Assembly: GCF_036323735.1 (NCBI RefSeq)
Contig: NC_086026.1
Span: 55,061,039 to 55,125,038 of the forward strand
Reading direction: 5' to 3'
Origin: Rattus norvegicus
Lineage: Eukaryota; Chordata; Mammalia; Rodentia; Muridae
Length of the DNA: 64,000 nucleotides
The position numbers and the translations under genes are program-made. Below are positions 56,501 to 63,180 of the stretch, one piece after another (the stretch's first letter is position 1; each line of letters begins with the position of its first letter). Below the pieces are notes generated by a model that was not told the DNA's origin, made no database searches, and was given only the letters and a program-made list of their open reading frames with translations.

Positions 56501-59488
56501 TGGATGGGTTTGAGCAGATGAATGATGGAGTTCTTATATCATCTTGGCCGTATTGTCTCCCTAGCTAGACTCTGATCTAGGTAGGAACTTGACTACAGCA
56601 CTGCATTCCATTTGCTGGAGTACATTGTATTACTGATGTTGTATGTGGCTTTGGTACATGCGTGCCTTTGTATATGTTGGGATGAAATGAGGGCATGTTT
56701 ATGGGCTAGTTTCCAAACTGCCTAGTCTGACTTCCTATAGTCAGCAGGACGGACCTGGAGATGTCGGGGCTGAAGACCCTGGAACATGTGGCGGTGACAG
56801 TCTCCATCACTCACCCACGACGTGGCAGCTTAGAACTGAAACTGTTTTGTCCCAGTGGCATGATGTCTTTGATCGGCGCGCCCCGCAGCATGGACTCGTA
56901 TGTACACCTGCTCATGGCCACCCAACCTCTCTTCATAAAGGCCTTCTCAAACAGACACTGAAGGAAGCTGTACCCCTGGTTGCCCTTAGCAACTGGAAGC
57001 CATTGACCATGCTTTATTGACGTGTCCATCCACACTTGGCATTCTACTCTCCACGTGTTCCCCTAACCCTGTGGAAAGCTAAGTGTAGTGCTGCGGTGGC
57101 TATAACCCCAGTGCTGGAGATGCTGGTAAGACAAGGACACCAGCCTGGGCTACCTAGCAAGACAAGCCAACAGCCTAAGGTATAGGCTCAGTTGTAGACA
57201 CTTGTTCAGCATGCTGGGCTCAATGCAGAAAGAACAGCACATACTGTAACCCCTGTACTCAAGTTGCTTAGGTGGAAAAGGAAAAATAATCACGACCAGA
57301 TAGGGCTTTATGGTTTGACCTGTCTAAAAGGGAGAAAAGGACTTAGATCTGTAGAGTTTTCAGCCCTGCGCTTTCACTACTGGCCTATACACAAAGTCAA
57401 AGCTAACTTGTACTGAGATCCCAGGAGCAGGATAGCTGTCCCAGGGGCTTATGGGGCCTTCCTGTTTCTGTGCTGTTTCAGCTGTCTGTGCTAGGCATCC
57501 ATGTGCTTTCTTTGCTCTTTCCCAGGGACCCTAACGGCTTCAATGACTGGACATTTTCCACTGTGCGGTGCTGGGGGGAAAGAGCAAGAGGAGTCTACAG
57601 ACTGGTTATCAGGGATGTAGGTGAGCCCTCCTGTCTTACACTCCCTTGTCCCCCTTGAGTCTCATGCCGCCCACAGGAAGTGCTCCATTGGTAATAGGCA
57701 GGTTGCTGTTGGTGAAGATGGTACATGCCAATAAGTGTGTCCTCTCCTAAAAGTAGGCATTGTCCGTAAAACTGCTCATTTATACTGCCTCTATAATCCT
57801 TGGAGAAGTGACTGATCCATTTTTCCTCAGGATAGCAACAAAAATTCCTTGTTGAAACCACATTTCAAGCCCTTTCACATATAACCATCCTTCGGCCCGT
57901 CCTGATAGGCAGGTAAGGGCAGGACAAACTTTCACCATTTTGCTTTTTAGAGAAACGGAGGTCCTTAGGCTTGAAGAGAGTTGTTGAGGATCATGATAGA
58001 AGTGAGGTCACAATAGCAAGAGTATTAAATAACCCTAGTATCAGCACAGGGCGTCTGGGCATGGAGCCCAGCCTTCCCAGCTTCCAGTCAGGATAGGTAT
58101 TCACATGACCAGCAGCCTTTGACCTTTCGTTTTGATAGGACATTTTTTCCTTTGAAGGAAAAGTCCGGGCATGCCCCAGAGTATGGGAGGCAAAGGCAAA
58201 ACACTGCTCTCCATATGCCCTTCAACCTTTCTGTTCTGTCTGTAGGATGCCCTGTGAGGTACTTCTGCAGAATCCTTGGGGGTCTGTGGGACACAAACTG
58301 TGAATGGCAGACCATGTGGTCTGAATCCCCTTGGGTGGCTGGGTGGACCAGGCTCTATTGTTGTGCATGGCCCACAGTACACAGCATATGTCTACCCACT
58401 TACTGCCCTAGGAGATGAGCCGCTCCAGGTGGGCATCCTCCAGCAGTGGCAGCTGACGCTGTATGGCTCCACGTGGAGTCCAGTAGACATCAAGGACAGA
58501 CAAAGGTAGGTGCATCCATCAGAGGAAAGAGGGAGAGGGCTCTTGAGAAGTAGGGAAGCTCAACCTCCTGATGCCAACTGTGCTTCAGGCTTAGGCCAAG
58601 GGACAGAGTCATGGATTGGGAACTCATGGTACCCCTGCCCTTCCTGCTTTGGGGCTCCCCTCACTCTTCAGCTACAAGGTTGGGGCAGATGGTGTAAGTA
58701 CCATGTTAGCAATGTATCCTTGTCTCTTTTTGTCCTATAGTCTCTTAGAAAGTGCTATGAGTGGAAAATACCTGCATGATGACTTCACTCTGCCTTGCCC
58801 ACCTGGACTGAAAATTCCTGAGGAGGATGGTTACAGCATTACCCCTAACACACTCAAGGTACAGAGACTGAAACTCTAGCCATAGCTAACACAGGATTGT
58901 CCTGGGGGATTTGTTCCTTGGTATTACTCCAGATGAAGTGGGAAATGAGAGATTTAGAGGGCATGCATCCCTAACATCACTGTTAGTGTCTTCCTAGAAG
59001 AAAGTACATGTATATAAGGAAAGTTAACATAGTGGTTGGGTTGAGAAATGTGGTCCCAGAAGGGAGAGATTGCCTGGGCTCGTGTTTCTGGGCTAGACCT
59101 GTCACTAACCCAGCAGTGCTTGGCTTTCCAGACCCTTGTGCTGGTTGGCTGCTTCAGTGTCTTCTGGACCATTTACTACATGCTAGAAGTGTGCCTGAGC
59201 CAGAGGAGCAAGGCTTCCACCCATGGCTGCAGGAGAGGATGCTGCCCCTGGCCCCCACAAAGCCAAAACTCCAAGGAAGTGGGGACAGCACTAGAATCAA
59301 TGCCACTGTGCAGCAGCAAGGACCTGGATGGAGTGGATTCAGAGCACGGGGACTGCACAACTGCCTCTAGCTTGCTGGCCCCAGAGCTGCTGGGGGAAGC
59401 TGACTGGAGTCTGTCCCAGAACAGTAAGAGTGACCTGGATTGTCCTCCCCACCAACCCCCAGACCTGAAGGATGGACAGATCTGCTGA
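40062..59488 (+). CDS. PCSK7: PCSK7, proprotein convertase 7 (15 coding exons, complete)
   Basis: Joined CDS: 40062-40526, 41165-41299, 41854-42019, 43903-43993, 45403-45457, 46125-46263, 47019-47119, 49559-49726, 50082-50189, 50615-50717, 56741-56897, 57526-57620, 58412-58505, 58741-58858, 59132-59488. All junctions are in phase, giving 783 residues, the known rat PC7 length. Order: signal peptide (hydrophobic about 16-36), inhibitory prodomain ending in the autocleavage motif RAKR (137-140), S8 kexin-type catalytic domain with D186 (VVDDG), H227 (HGTRCAG), oxyanion N328 (ASGNGG) and S405 (GTSAAAP), P domain (about 475-620), one membrane span (666-685) and a cytosolic tail. PC7 is a type I membrane protease that cleaves after paired basic residues in the late secretory and endosomal system. 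All catalytic residues are intact. Possible N-glycosylation sites are N166, N174 and N240. Confidence 0.98.
41165..41299 (+). CDS. PCSK7: PCSK7 exon 4, catalytic Asp
   Basis: 135 bases, residues 156-200. Carries [12 protein letters not shown] with catalytic D186 and two N-V-T glycosylation sequons. Donor gtgagt. Confidence 0.97.
41854..42019 (+). CDS. PCSK7: PCSK7 exon 5, catalytic His
   Basis: 166 bases, residues 201-255 plus one base. Carries [12 protein letters not shown] with catalytic H227. Donor gtaact. Confidence 0.97.
42300..42474 (-). mobile_element. B2 SINE
   Basis: Reversed B2: aagatttatttactatatat, cagacacgccagaagagggc, gctgagccatctctccagcc. Flanked by short ctttcctgtttct-like copies. 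Confidence 0.93.
43205..43395 (+). mobile_element. B1 SINE
   Basis: Plus orientation: tttaatcccagcactcagga, tttcaggccagcctggtcta, tail of (CAAA)n then poly(A). Confidence 0.9.
43903..43993 (+). CDS. PCSK7: PCSK7 exon 6
   Basis: 91 bases, completing G256 and encoding 257-285 ([20 protein letters not shown] and on). Catalytic domain. Donor gtaagg. Confidence 0.97.
44580..44720 (+). mobile_element. B1 SINE
   Basis: Plus orientation: gacatgccagcatgcacttt, gttcaaggccagccagatct. In PCSK7 intron 6. Confidence 0.82.
44940..45048 (-). mobile_element. ID element (rat SINE)
   Basis: Reversed ID with a T-rich tail. Flanked by cagatacaaactttt at about 44,925 and 45,048. It is inserted at the end of a B2-type SINE (44,745-44,935). 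Confidence 0.95.
45403..45457 (+). CDS. PCSK7: PCSK7 exon 7
   Basis: 55 bases, completing S286 and encoding 287-304 ([18 protein letters not shown]), the conserved S8 loop with acidic substrate-facing residues. Too short to be seen as an ORF; it fits by phase and homology. Donor gtaact. Confidence 0.96.
45752..45938 (-). mobile_element. B2-type SINE
   Basis: Reversed, diverged B2: tttagatttattgagttttg, tgctaagccatctctccagc. In PCSK7 intron 7. Confidence 0.82.
46125..46263 (+). CDS. PCSK7: PCSK7 exon 8, oxyanion Asn
   Basis: 139 bases, residues 305-350 plus one base. Contains [20 protein letters not shown] with oxyanion-hole N328. Donor gtagtg is a weak match. Confidence 0.97.
47019..47119 (+). 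CDS. PCSK7: PCSK7 exon 9
   Basis: 101 bases, completing G351 and encoding 352-384 ([20 protein letters not shown] and on). Donor gtgagc. Confidence 0.97.
47120..49558 (+). other. PCSK7 intron 9
   Basis: A diverged reversed B1 near 47,165-47,310 and a B2 at 49,197-49,392. The 1.8 kb between (about 47,320-49,190) shows no SINE or simple repeat. No exon recognised. Confidence 0.7.
49197..49392 (+). mobile_element. B2 SINE with target-site duplication
   Basis: Plus orientation, complete, A-rich tail. Flanked by agaatcacgaaactt at about 49,183 and 49,392. Confidence 0.95.
49559..49726 (+). CDS. PCSK7: PCSK7 exon 10, catalytic Ser
   Basis: 168 bases, residues 385-440. Contains [20 protein letters not shown] with catalytic S405. 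Donor gtgaga. Confidence 0.98.
50082..50189 (+). CDS. PCSK7: PCSK7 exon 11
   Basis: 108 bases, residues 441-476 ([20 protein letters not shown] to LVNAAK), the end of the catalytic domain. Donor gtaaac. Confidence 0.97.
50494..50567. repeat. (GT)n-(GA)n compound microsatellite
   Basis: About 30 bases of GT then about 45 bases of GA. It ends about 50 bases before the exon 12 acceptor. Confidence 0.97.
50615..50717 (+). CDS. PCSK7: PCSK7 exon 12
   Basis: 103 bases, residues 477-510 plus one base ([20 protein letters not shown] and on). Start of the P domain. Donor gtaagc. Confidence 0.97.
54030..54420. repeat. Unassigned rodent interspersed repeat interrupted by an ID
   Basis: Starts ttcttagggtttctagtgtt and holds caccatgactagaagcaatg, a phrase common in rodent interspersed repeats. 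It resumes after the ID with tcaactgcacagaggtggta. I do not assign a family. Confidence 0.5.
54177..54268 (-). mobile_element. ID element (rat SINE)
   Basis: Reversed ID: ccccgaagctggggaccaaa to tgagctaaatccccaacc. Flanked by cagcctgattttttt on both sides. Confidence 0.95.
54550..54725 (+). mobile_element. B1 SINE
   Basis: Plus orientation: agccaggtatggtggcatat head, tttaatcccagcatttggaa, tail of AAAATAAACC units. Confidence 0.87.
55013..55192 (+). mobile_element. B2 SINE
   Basis: Plus orientation: gggctagagagatggctcag head, tail ataataaataaatcttcttt followed by (AAAAT)n. Confidence 0.93.
55214..55400 (+). mobile_element. B2-type SINE
   Basis: Plus orientation: ggctggagagatggttctgt head, cccacatagcagctcacaac. 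More diverged than its left neighbour. Confidence 0.85.
55471..55560 (+). mobile_element. ID element (rat SINE)
   Basis: Plus orientation. Duplication agaagaattat at 55,460 and about 55,568. Its A tail carries an (AAG)n run. Confidence 0.95.
55582..55768 (+). mobile_element. B2 SINE
   Basis: Plus orientation: gggctggagaggtggctcag head to aataaataaatctttaaa. A target-site-like agaagaat.attatatc lies on each side. Confidence 0.94.
56741..56897 (+). CDS. PCSK7: PCSK7 exon 13, P domain
   Basis: 157 bases, residues 511-562 plus two bases. P-domain beta-barrel core ([20 protein letters not shown]). It has RRGS at 537-540 where furin-type convertases carry RRGD. Confidence 0.97.
57526..57620 (+). 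CDS. PCSK7: PCSK7 exon 14, P domain
   Basis: 95 bases, completing S563 and encoding 564-594 ([20 protein letters not shown] and on). Donor gtgagc. Confidence 0.97.
58412..58505 (+). CDS. PCSK7: PCSK7 exon 15, end of P domain
   Basis: 94 bases, completing G595 and encoding 596-625 ([20 protein letters not shown] and on). Donor gtaggt. Confidence 0.97.
58741..58858 (+). CDS. PCSK7: PCSK7 exon 16, juxtamembrane stem
   Basis: 118 bases, completing S626 and encoding 627-665 ([20 protein letters not shown] and on). It lies between the P domain and the membrane span. Donor gtacag. Confidence 0.97.
59132..59488 (+). CDS. PCSK7: PCSK7 exon 17, transmembrane and cytosolic tail
   Basis: Encodes 666-783. 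Membrane span [18 protein letters not shown], then a basic, Cys-rich juxtamembrane stretch (C698, C702, C703), a PLC tripeptide at 723-725 of the kind linked to PC7 endocytosis, and an acidic dileucine-like [12 protein letters not shown] ends at 59,488. Confidence 0.97.
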   Translation, partial: TLVLVGCFSVFWTIYYMLEVCLSQRSKASTHGCRRGCCPWPPQSQNSKEVGTALESMPLCSSKDLDGVDSEHGDCTTASSLLAPELLGEADWSLSQNSKSDLDCPPHQPPDLKDGQIC

Positions 59489-60370
59489 CCCCAGAGCCCA
59501 GCTTCTTCCATGTACAACAGGCTCTTCCTAAACTTGGTTATGAGGCTTTCAATCATGGATGCTCAGGAGAGAATGGTCCTGATAGTGACATCTGCCACCC
59601 AAGGCCTCTGAAGCATTCTCAGCCTTCTCAAGAGGGTGAGGGCCATCTTAATTAAGCGCAGTGGTAAGGGACTGGTGTTCATGGCTCCTCTAGCTGAGCT
59701 TTGCTGAGAGCCTTTCGACAAGGGGTTGGCGCCCAGGCCAGGCAGCCCTTGATTTCATCTCTCTCGGGCTAGTCACTGTCCTCGGCCATCAGGACCTCCA
59801 CCCCTTCACAAGTTATGCAGCAGGTGCCTGTATACCTAGGAACACTCTCAACAGAAGTGCCGCTGTACCGAGGGCCCAGAGAGAGGCTGGCAAGAGCCTA
59901 GACATGCCTACCCTGAAAGCAGCTGCCTTCATTACCCTTTCCTGTGTGCCTGTTCTGAAGCCCGTACCTTCACTACCACTCACCCTTCCTGCTGAAGGAA
60001 TGGTGGCGTGTCCCAGGAAAACTGGGAGGCACAGGATTCCCAGCCAGCACCCTTGCTGCCTCACTGGGGAAGTTGTCCTGCTGGGCTGCAGAGAGCTGAG
60101 ACACAGTGTTGTCTAAGATAGCATGGGAGCCCCTGCCTATGACCACCTGTCTTCCTCTGCAAAGTGCTCAGGGAAATGGCCTTCATTCCAGAGGCCAGCT
60201 GTCCGCCTGACTTTTCCTCCATTCTTGGCCTTCTCCCCTTCCCATCTTTGGAGCTAATTGTTAATATGAATTTTTTAATGCTTAAGATTTGATTTTTACT
60301 TTTCAAAGCAACATTTTGTTGAATTTTTTTCTGCACAGCTTTCCAAAATAAAAAGCAGAAGTAAAAAAAT
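59489..60370 (+). other. PCSK7: PCSK7 3' UTR
   Basis: Unique sequence without SINEs from the stop to the polyadenylation signal. The final 120 bases are A/T-rich. The cleavage site is inferred from the signal. Confidence 0.85.
60347..60352 (+). terminator. PCSK7: PCSK7 polyadenylation signal AATAAA
   Basis: Canonical AATAAA about 860 bases after the PCSK7 stop, followed within 20-30 bases by an A-rich stretch. Confidence 0.85.
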
Positions 60371-60620
60371 CCAAACAATTCCACCACTCCCAGCTTTCTC
60401 TCCTTCTGCCAACCCAGAGCTATTCAGGTGTCAGGTCACTCTTCTTCCCCACAGCCTGGTTCCTCTGAAGCTCTGGGCCTGTGGGGCCCGAGAAGTCAGC
60501 CTGAAGGCAGCGGTCAGGAACACGTGACCCCATATGCTCCCACCCTCAGGGTTCCTGGAATGCTAACAGGAGTGACAAACCAAACTGCCAGCCAGGCCTG
60601 AGAAAAGATGGAGATATATG
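60371..60620. other. Intergenic gap between PCSK7 and TAGLN 3' ends
   Basis: About 250 bases of unique sequence between the inferred cleavage sites of two convergent genes. No gene or repeat seen. Confidence 0.6.
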
Positions 60621-61001
60621 TATATGTATATATTTTTTTCCTTTTTGAATTTCAACCCAAAAAATATTCCAGAAAAAGATGTAGAGGCAGGGTCTCTTTC
60701 AAAGGACATTGGCTTCCAAGGACAGTGGGCTGGCCTACAGTCAGGCTACCTCAGCCCACTTCTCCCTGCTTACTCCAGGATGGGGGAAACGGTAGAGGTG
60801 GGGGGACAGCTGGGAACAGGGGCCAGGACAGTGGTGGCTCTGGGGTAAGAAGCGGGGCTGAGGCTGAGGATAGGTGGGAGCTGCCCATGTGCAGTCATCT
60901 TTGCCCAGTGACACCTCAAAGCTGTCCGGGCTAAGAACCTATATAGGCGTGGGTGAGGCAGGCTAAGCAGGATGCTGCAGCTCAGAGCTGGCCTTCCCTT
61001 T
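60620..61001 (-). other. TAGLN: TAGLN 3' UTR (end approximate)
   Basis: Minus-strand sequence after the TAGLN stop. No AATAAA is seen. An AATATA variant in an A-rich stretch at about 60,630-60,645 is a possible signal. It contains a perfect CArg-type palindrome at 60,938-60,947. Confidence 0.55.
60938..60947. promoter_or_regulatory. Consensus CArG box (CCTATATAGG)
   Basis: A perfect palindromic match to the SRF-binding consensus CC(A/T)6GG, inside the TAGLN 3' UTR. Its function here is not established by sequence. Confidence 0.6.
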
Positions 61002-61146
61002 CTAACTGATGATCTGCCGGGGTCGCCCATAGCCTGTCATGCCAGCCTGTGAGGCCCCTCTGTTGCTGCCCATTTGAAGGCCAATGACGTGCTTCCCCTC
61101 CTGCAGTTGACTGTCTGTGAACTCCCTCTTATGCTCCTGGGCTTTC
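61002..61146 (-). CDS. TAGLN: TAGLN exon 5, calponin-like repeat and stop
   Basis: Completes K154 and encodes residues 155-201, ending in GRPRQIIS and TAG at 61,004-61,002. Acceptor cttctag. Confidence 0.97.
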
Positions 61147-62398
61147 CTAGAAGAAAAGGAACCAGGGTAAGGCTTGCTATAACTTAGTGTTCTCCGTTTC
61201 CTGATCCCTGTTACTTCTATGTCCATCTCCCTTCCCTTCTCTTTGTCTTCTCTTTTTTTTCCCCTGAGTTTTTCTGGCCCCAGGAATTAGGGAACCTGAT
61301 GGAACACATGCTGGTTAAAAAAAAAAAAGAGTGCAGAAGTAAGACTTCATTTTCCCCAGTCCAACACCCTTACTTGGGACATTTCTGGCTCTGCTATACC
61401 TGATCTTTACCACAGCTGACCAGCCCAGGCCACCCCAACCCCACAAAGAGACCCAGTGGGCACATACTTCATAAACCAGTTGGGATCTCCACGGTAGTGT
61501 CCATCGTTCTTGGTCACGGCCAAACTGCCCAAAGCCATTACAGTCCTCTGCACTGCTGCCATATCTTTTCCTATGAGAAGAGTGGCCGGGGAACCAATTT
61601 CAGAACCATATAGGCAATACCTGCCCAGACTCAGAAATAGTCAAACCAAGAACAAGTGGCACCAAATCAAGAGGGTTCAAGAGACCCTATCTAACCCTAG
61701 TGAGTATGGTGTGGCATATATTTTACATGCATACATTTCTAGGGTCCAACATAGGCCCTTGTACATAGGAGGAAAATGCTGTCCCACCAAGCTGGTCCCC
61801 TGATTTGTGCTCTCTTGGCATATCCCATTCCTGCTCTGCACACATGAACAACTGGTTGTGGCTTTTGATACTCCCTCTCCTCGCCTGATAATCTTACTCT
61901 CCGCTGGCCCACTGACACCAGCCCTTTTTCCTCTGTACCTTCAAAGAGGTCAACAGTCTGGAACATGTCAGTCTTCGTGACTCCATAATCCTCAGCTGCC
62001 TTCAAGAATTGAGCCACCTGTTCCATCTGCTTGAAGACCATGGAGGGCGGGTTCTCAGGCACCTTCACTGGCTTGGATCCCTCGGGGTACAGGCTGTTCA
62101 CCAACTTGCTCAGAATCTGACAGGTACAGAACACAGCTGAACACTCAGCTCAGGGGTTTGTCTCAGTTTGTAAGGTGGCATACACGTCCCTAGACCCCCT
62201 TCGCAGGGTTCCACTCACCACGCCATTCTTCAGCCACACCTGGAAGCCCAGGCGCCCACGATCTGGACGGCCCACATCAGGGCCACACTGCATTACAATC
62301 CACTCCACTAGCCGCTCCTCCAGCTCCTCATCATACTTCTTCTCAATCTTGGACTGCACTTCACGGCTCATGCCATAGGATGGACCCTTGTTGGCCAT
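61002..62398 (-). CDS. TAGLN: TAGLN, transgelin / SM22-alpha (4 coding exons, complete)
   Basis: Joined minus-strand CDS: 62398-62219, 62116-61939, 61570-61468, 61146-61002; all junctions are GT-AG and in phase, 201 residues, the family length. It is an actin-binding, calponin-family protein of smooth muscle and a standard SRF/myocardin target. Visible: N-terminus MANKGPSYGMSREVQSKI, a calponin-homology domain (about 24-137) and one C-terminal calponin-like repeat (IGLQMGSNRGASQAGMTGYG, from about 175). There is no signal peptide; the protein acts in the cytoplasm. The start codon is in exon 2, as known for this gene. Exon 1 and the promoter are probably beyond 64,000. Confidence 0.98.
61468..61570 (-). 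CDS. TAGLN: TAGLN exon 4
   Basis: 103 bases, completing G120 and encoding 121-153 (KDMAAVQRTVMALGSLAVTK and on), the end of the CH domain. Donor gtatgt. Confidence 0.97.
61939..62116 (-). CDS. TAGLN: TAGLN exon 3
   Basis: 178 bases, residues 61-119 plus one base (ILSKLVNSLYPEGSKPVKVP and on), the core of the CH domain. Donor gtacag. Confidence 0.97.
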
Positions 62399-62410
62399 GT
62401 TGAGGCAGAA
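62219..62410 (-). CDS. TAGLN: TAGLN exon 2, start codon
   Basis: Acceptor tttgctttag, twelve bases of 5' UTR, then ATG at 62,398; residues 1-60 ending WLKNGV. Donor gtgagt. Confidence 0.97.
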
Positions 62411-62440
62411 CTAAAGCAAAGTGTGGAGAAAAGAAAGCCA

Positions 62441-62543
62441 GGGGGGTTGGGGATTTAGCTCAGTGGTAGAGCGCTTGCCTAGCAAGCACAAGGCCCTGGG
62501 TTCGGTCCCCAGCTCCAAAAAAAAAGAAAGAAAGAAAAAGAAG
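62441..62543 (+). mobile_element. ID element (rat SINE)
   Basis: Plus orientation, near consensus, so antisense to TAGLN. Duplication aagaaagcca at about 62,431 and 62,540. Confidence 0.95.
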
Positions 62544-62715
62544 AAAGCCATGGAATTGCTTTACTTCATGTATATTAATCAGGCCTTTCCCTCTGAAGGG
62601 TTCCCAGCTACCCTGGACACCACAGCATGATCTATACCAGCTTTATCCACTTACTGCAGAGAGCCCTCTGTACCTGGGCCTCAAGGAACAAGGTCTTAGA
62701 TATCGGTCGGTCCAG

Positions 62716-62905
62716 AGCAAGAGTCTGTCAACTTTTTATGTGAAAGACCAGGGTAAATATTTTAGACTCTGCAGACCATATGGCCTCTATTATTGTGGGA
62801 AAATAGCCCAGCTGATACATAACCAATGTGTGCCAATAACATTTTGTTTATTAAAGCAGACATCAGGCTGCATTTGGCCTGTGAACAATTGTGACAACCC
62901 CTGGC
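62716..62905 (+). mobile_element. Ancient hAT-type (MER) DNA transposon fossil
   Basis: Carries the phrases gtaaatattttagactctgc, accatatggcctctattatt, attttgtttattaaagcaga and gcatttggcctgtgaacaat, in the order of a well-known eutherian non-autonomous hAT repeat. Exact family name not assigned. Confidence 0.6.
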
Positions 62906-63034
62906 CTAGAGCCAGCCATACCTCCCTTCTTCCCTCCTTTCCCCAGTCCCTCTCCTCATTGCTTTCTGCAGTACCAGTGGAACCCAGGGCTGCACATAGA
63001 GAGGGAAGTTGGACCTTTTATAGGGTGTCTGGTT

Positions 63035-63180
63035 TTGTTAGGTTTTTTACCCCAAGAAGGGGTTTAACTGTGGCCTTGGCTGTCCTAGAACTCTCCTGCA
63101 GACTAGGCTGGCCTTCAACTCACACAGATCTGCCTGTCTCTGCCTTTTGAGTGCTAAAATTAAAGGTGTGTGCTACCAAA
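63035..63180 (-). mobile_element. B1 SINE
   Basis: Reversed: ctgtggccttggctgtccta, gactaggctggccttcaact, gagtgctaaaattaaaggtg. Confidence 0.85.

Larger units (their letters stand above)
50718..56740 (+). other. PCSK7 intron 12 (6 kb)
   Basis: The left 1.8 kb is free of obvious SINEs. Then come B1 pieces (52,540-52,675, 52,945-53,045, 54,550-54,725, 54,820-54,920), an unassigned rodent repeat broken by an ID (54,030-54,420), and a cluster of three B2 and one ID (55,013-55,770). About 53,090-54,000 and 55,770-56,740 show no gene. A diverged 60-base direct repeat is present at 52,009 and 52,842. Confidence 0.7.

Noticed and set aside
58119..58411. Plus-strand ORFs between PCSK7 exons 14 and 15, with an acceptor-like ctgtctgtag at 58,245
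   Set aside because: Exon 14 joins exon 15 in phase and gives the known P-domain sequence. The intervening segment adds unrelated residues and, spliced at that acceptor, meets a stop.
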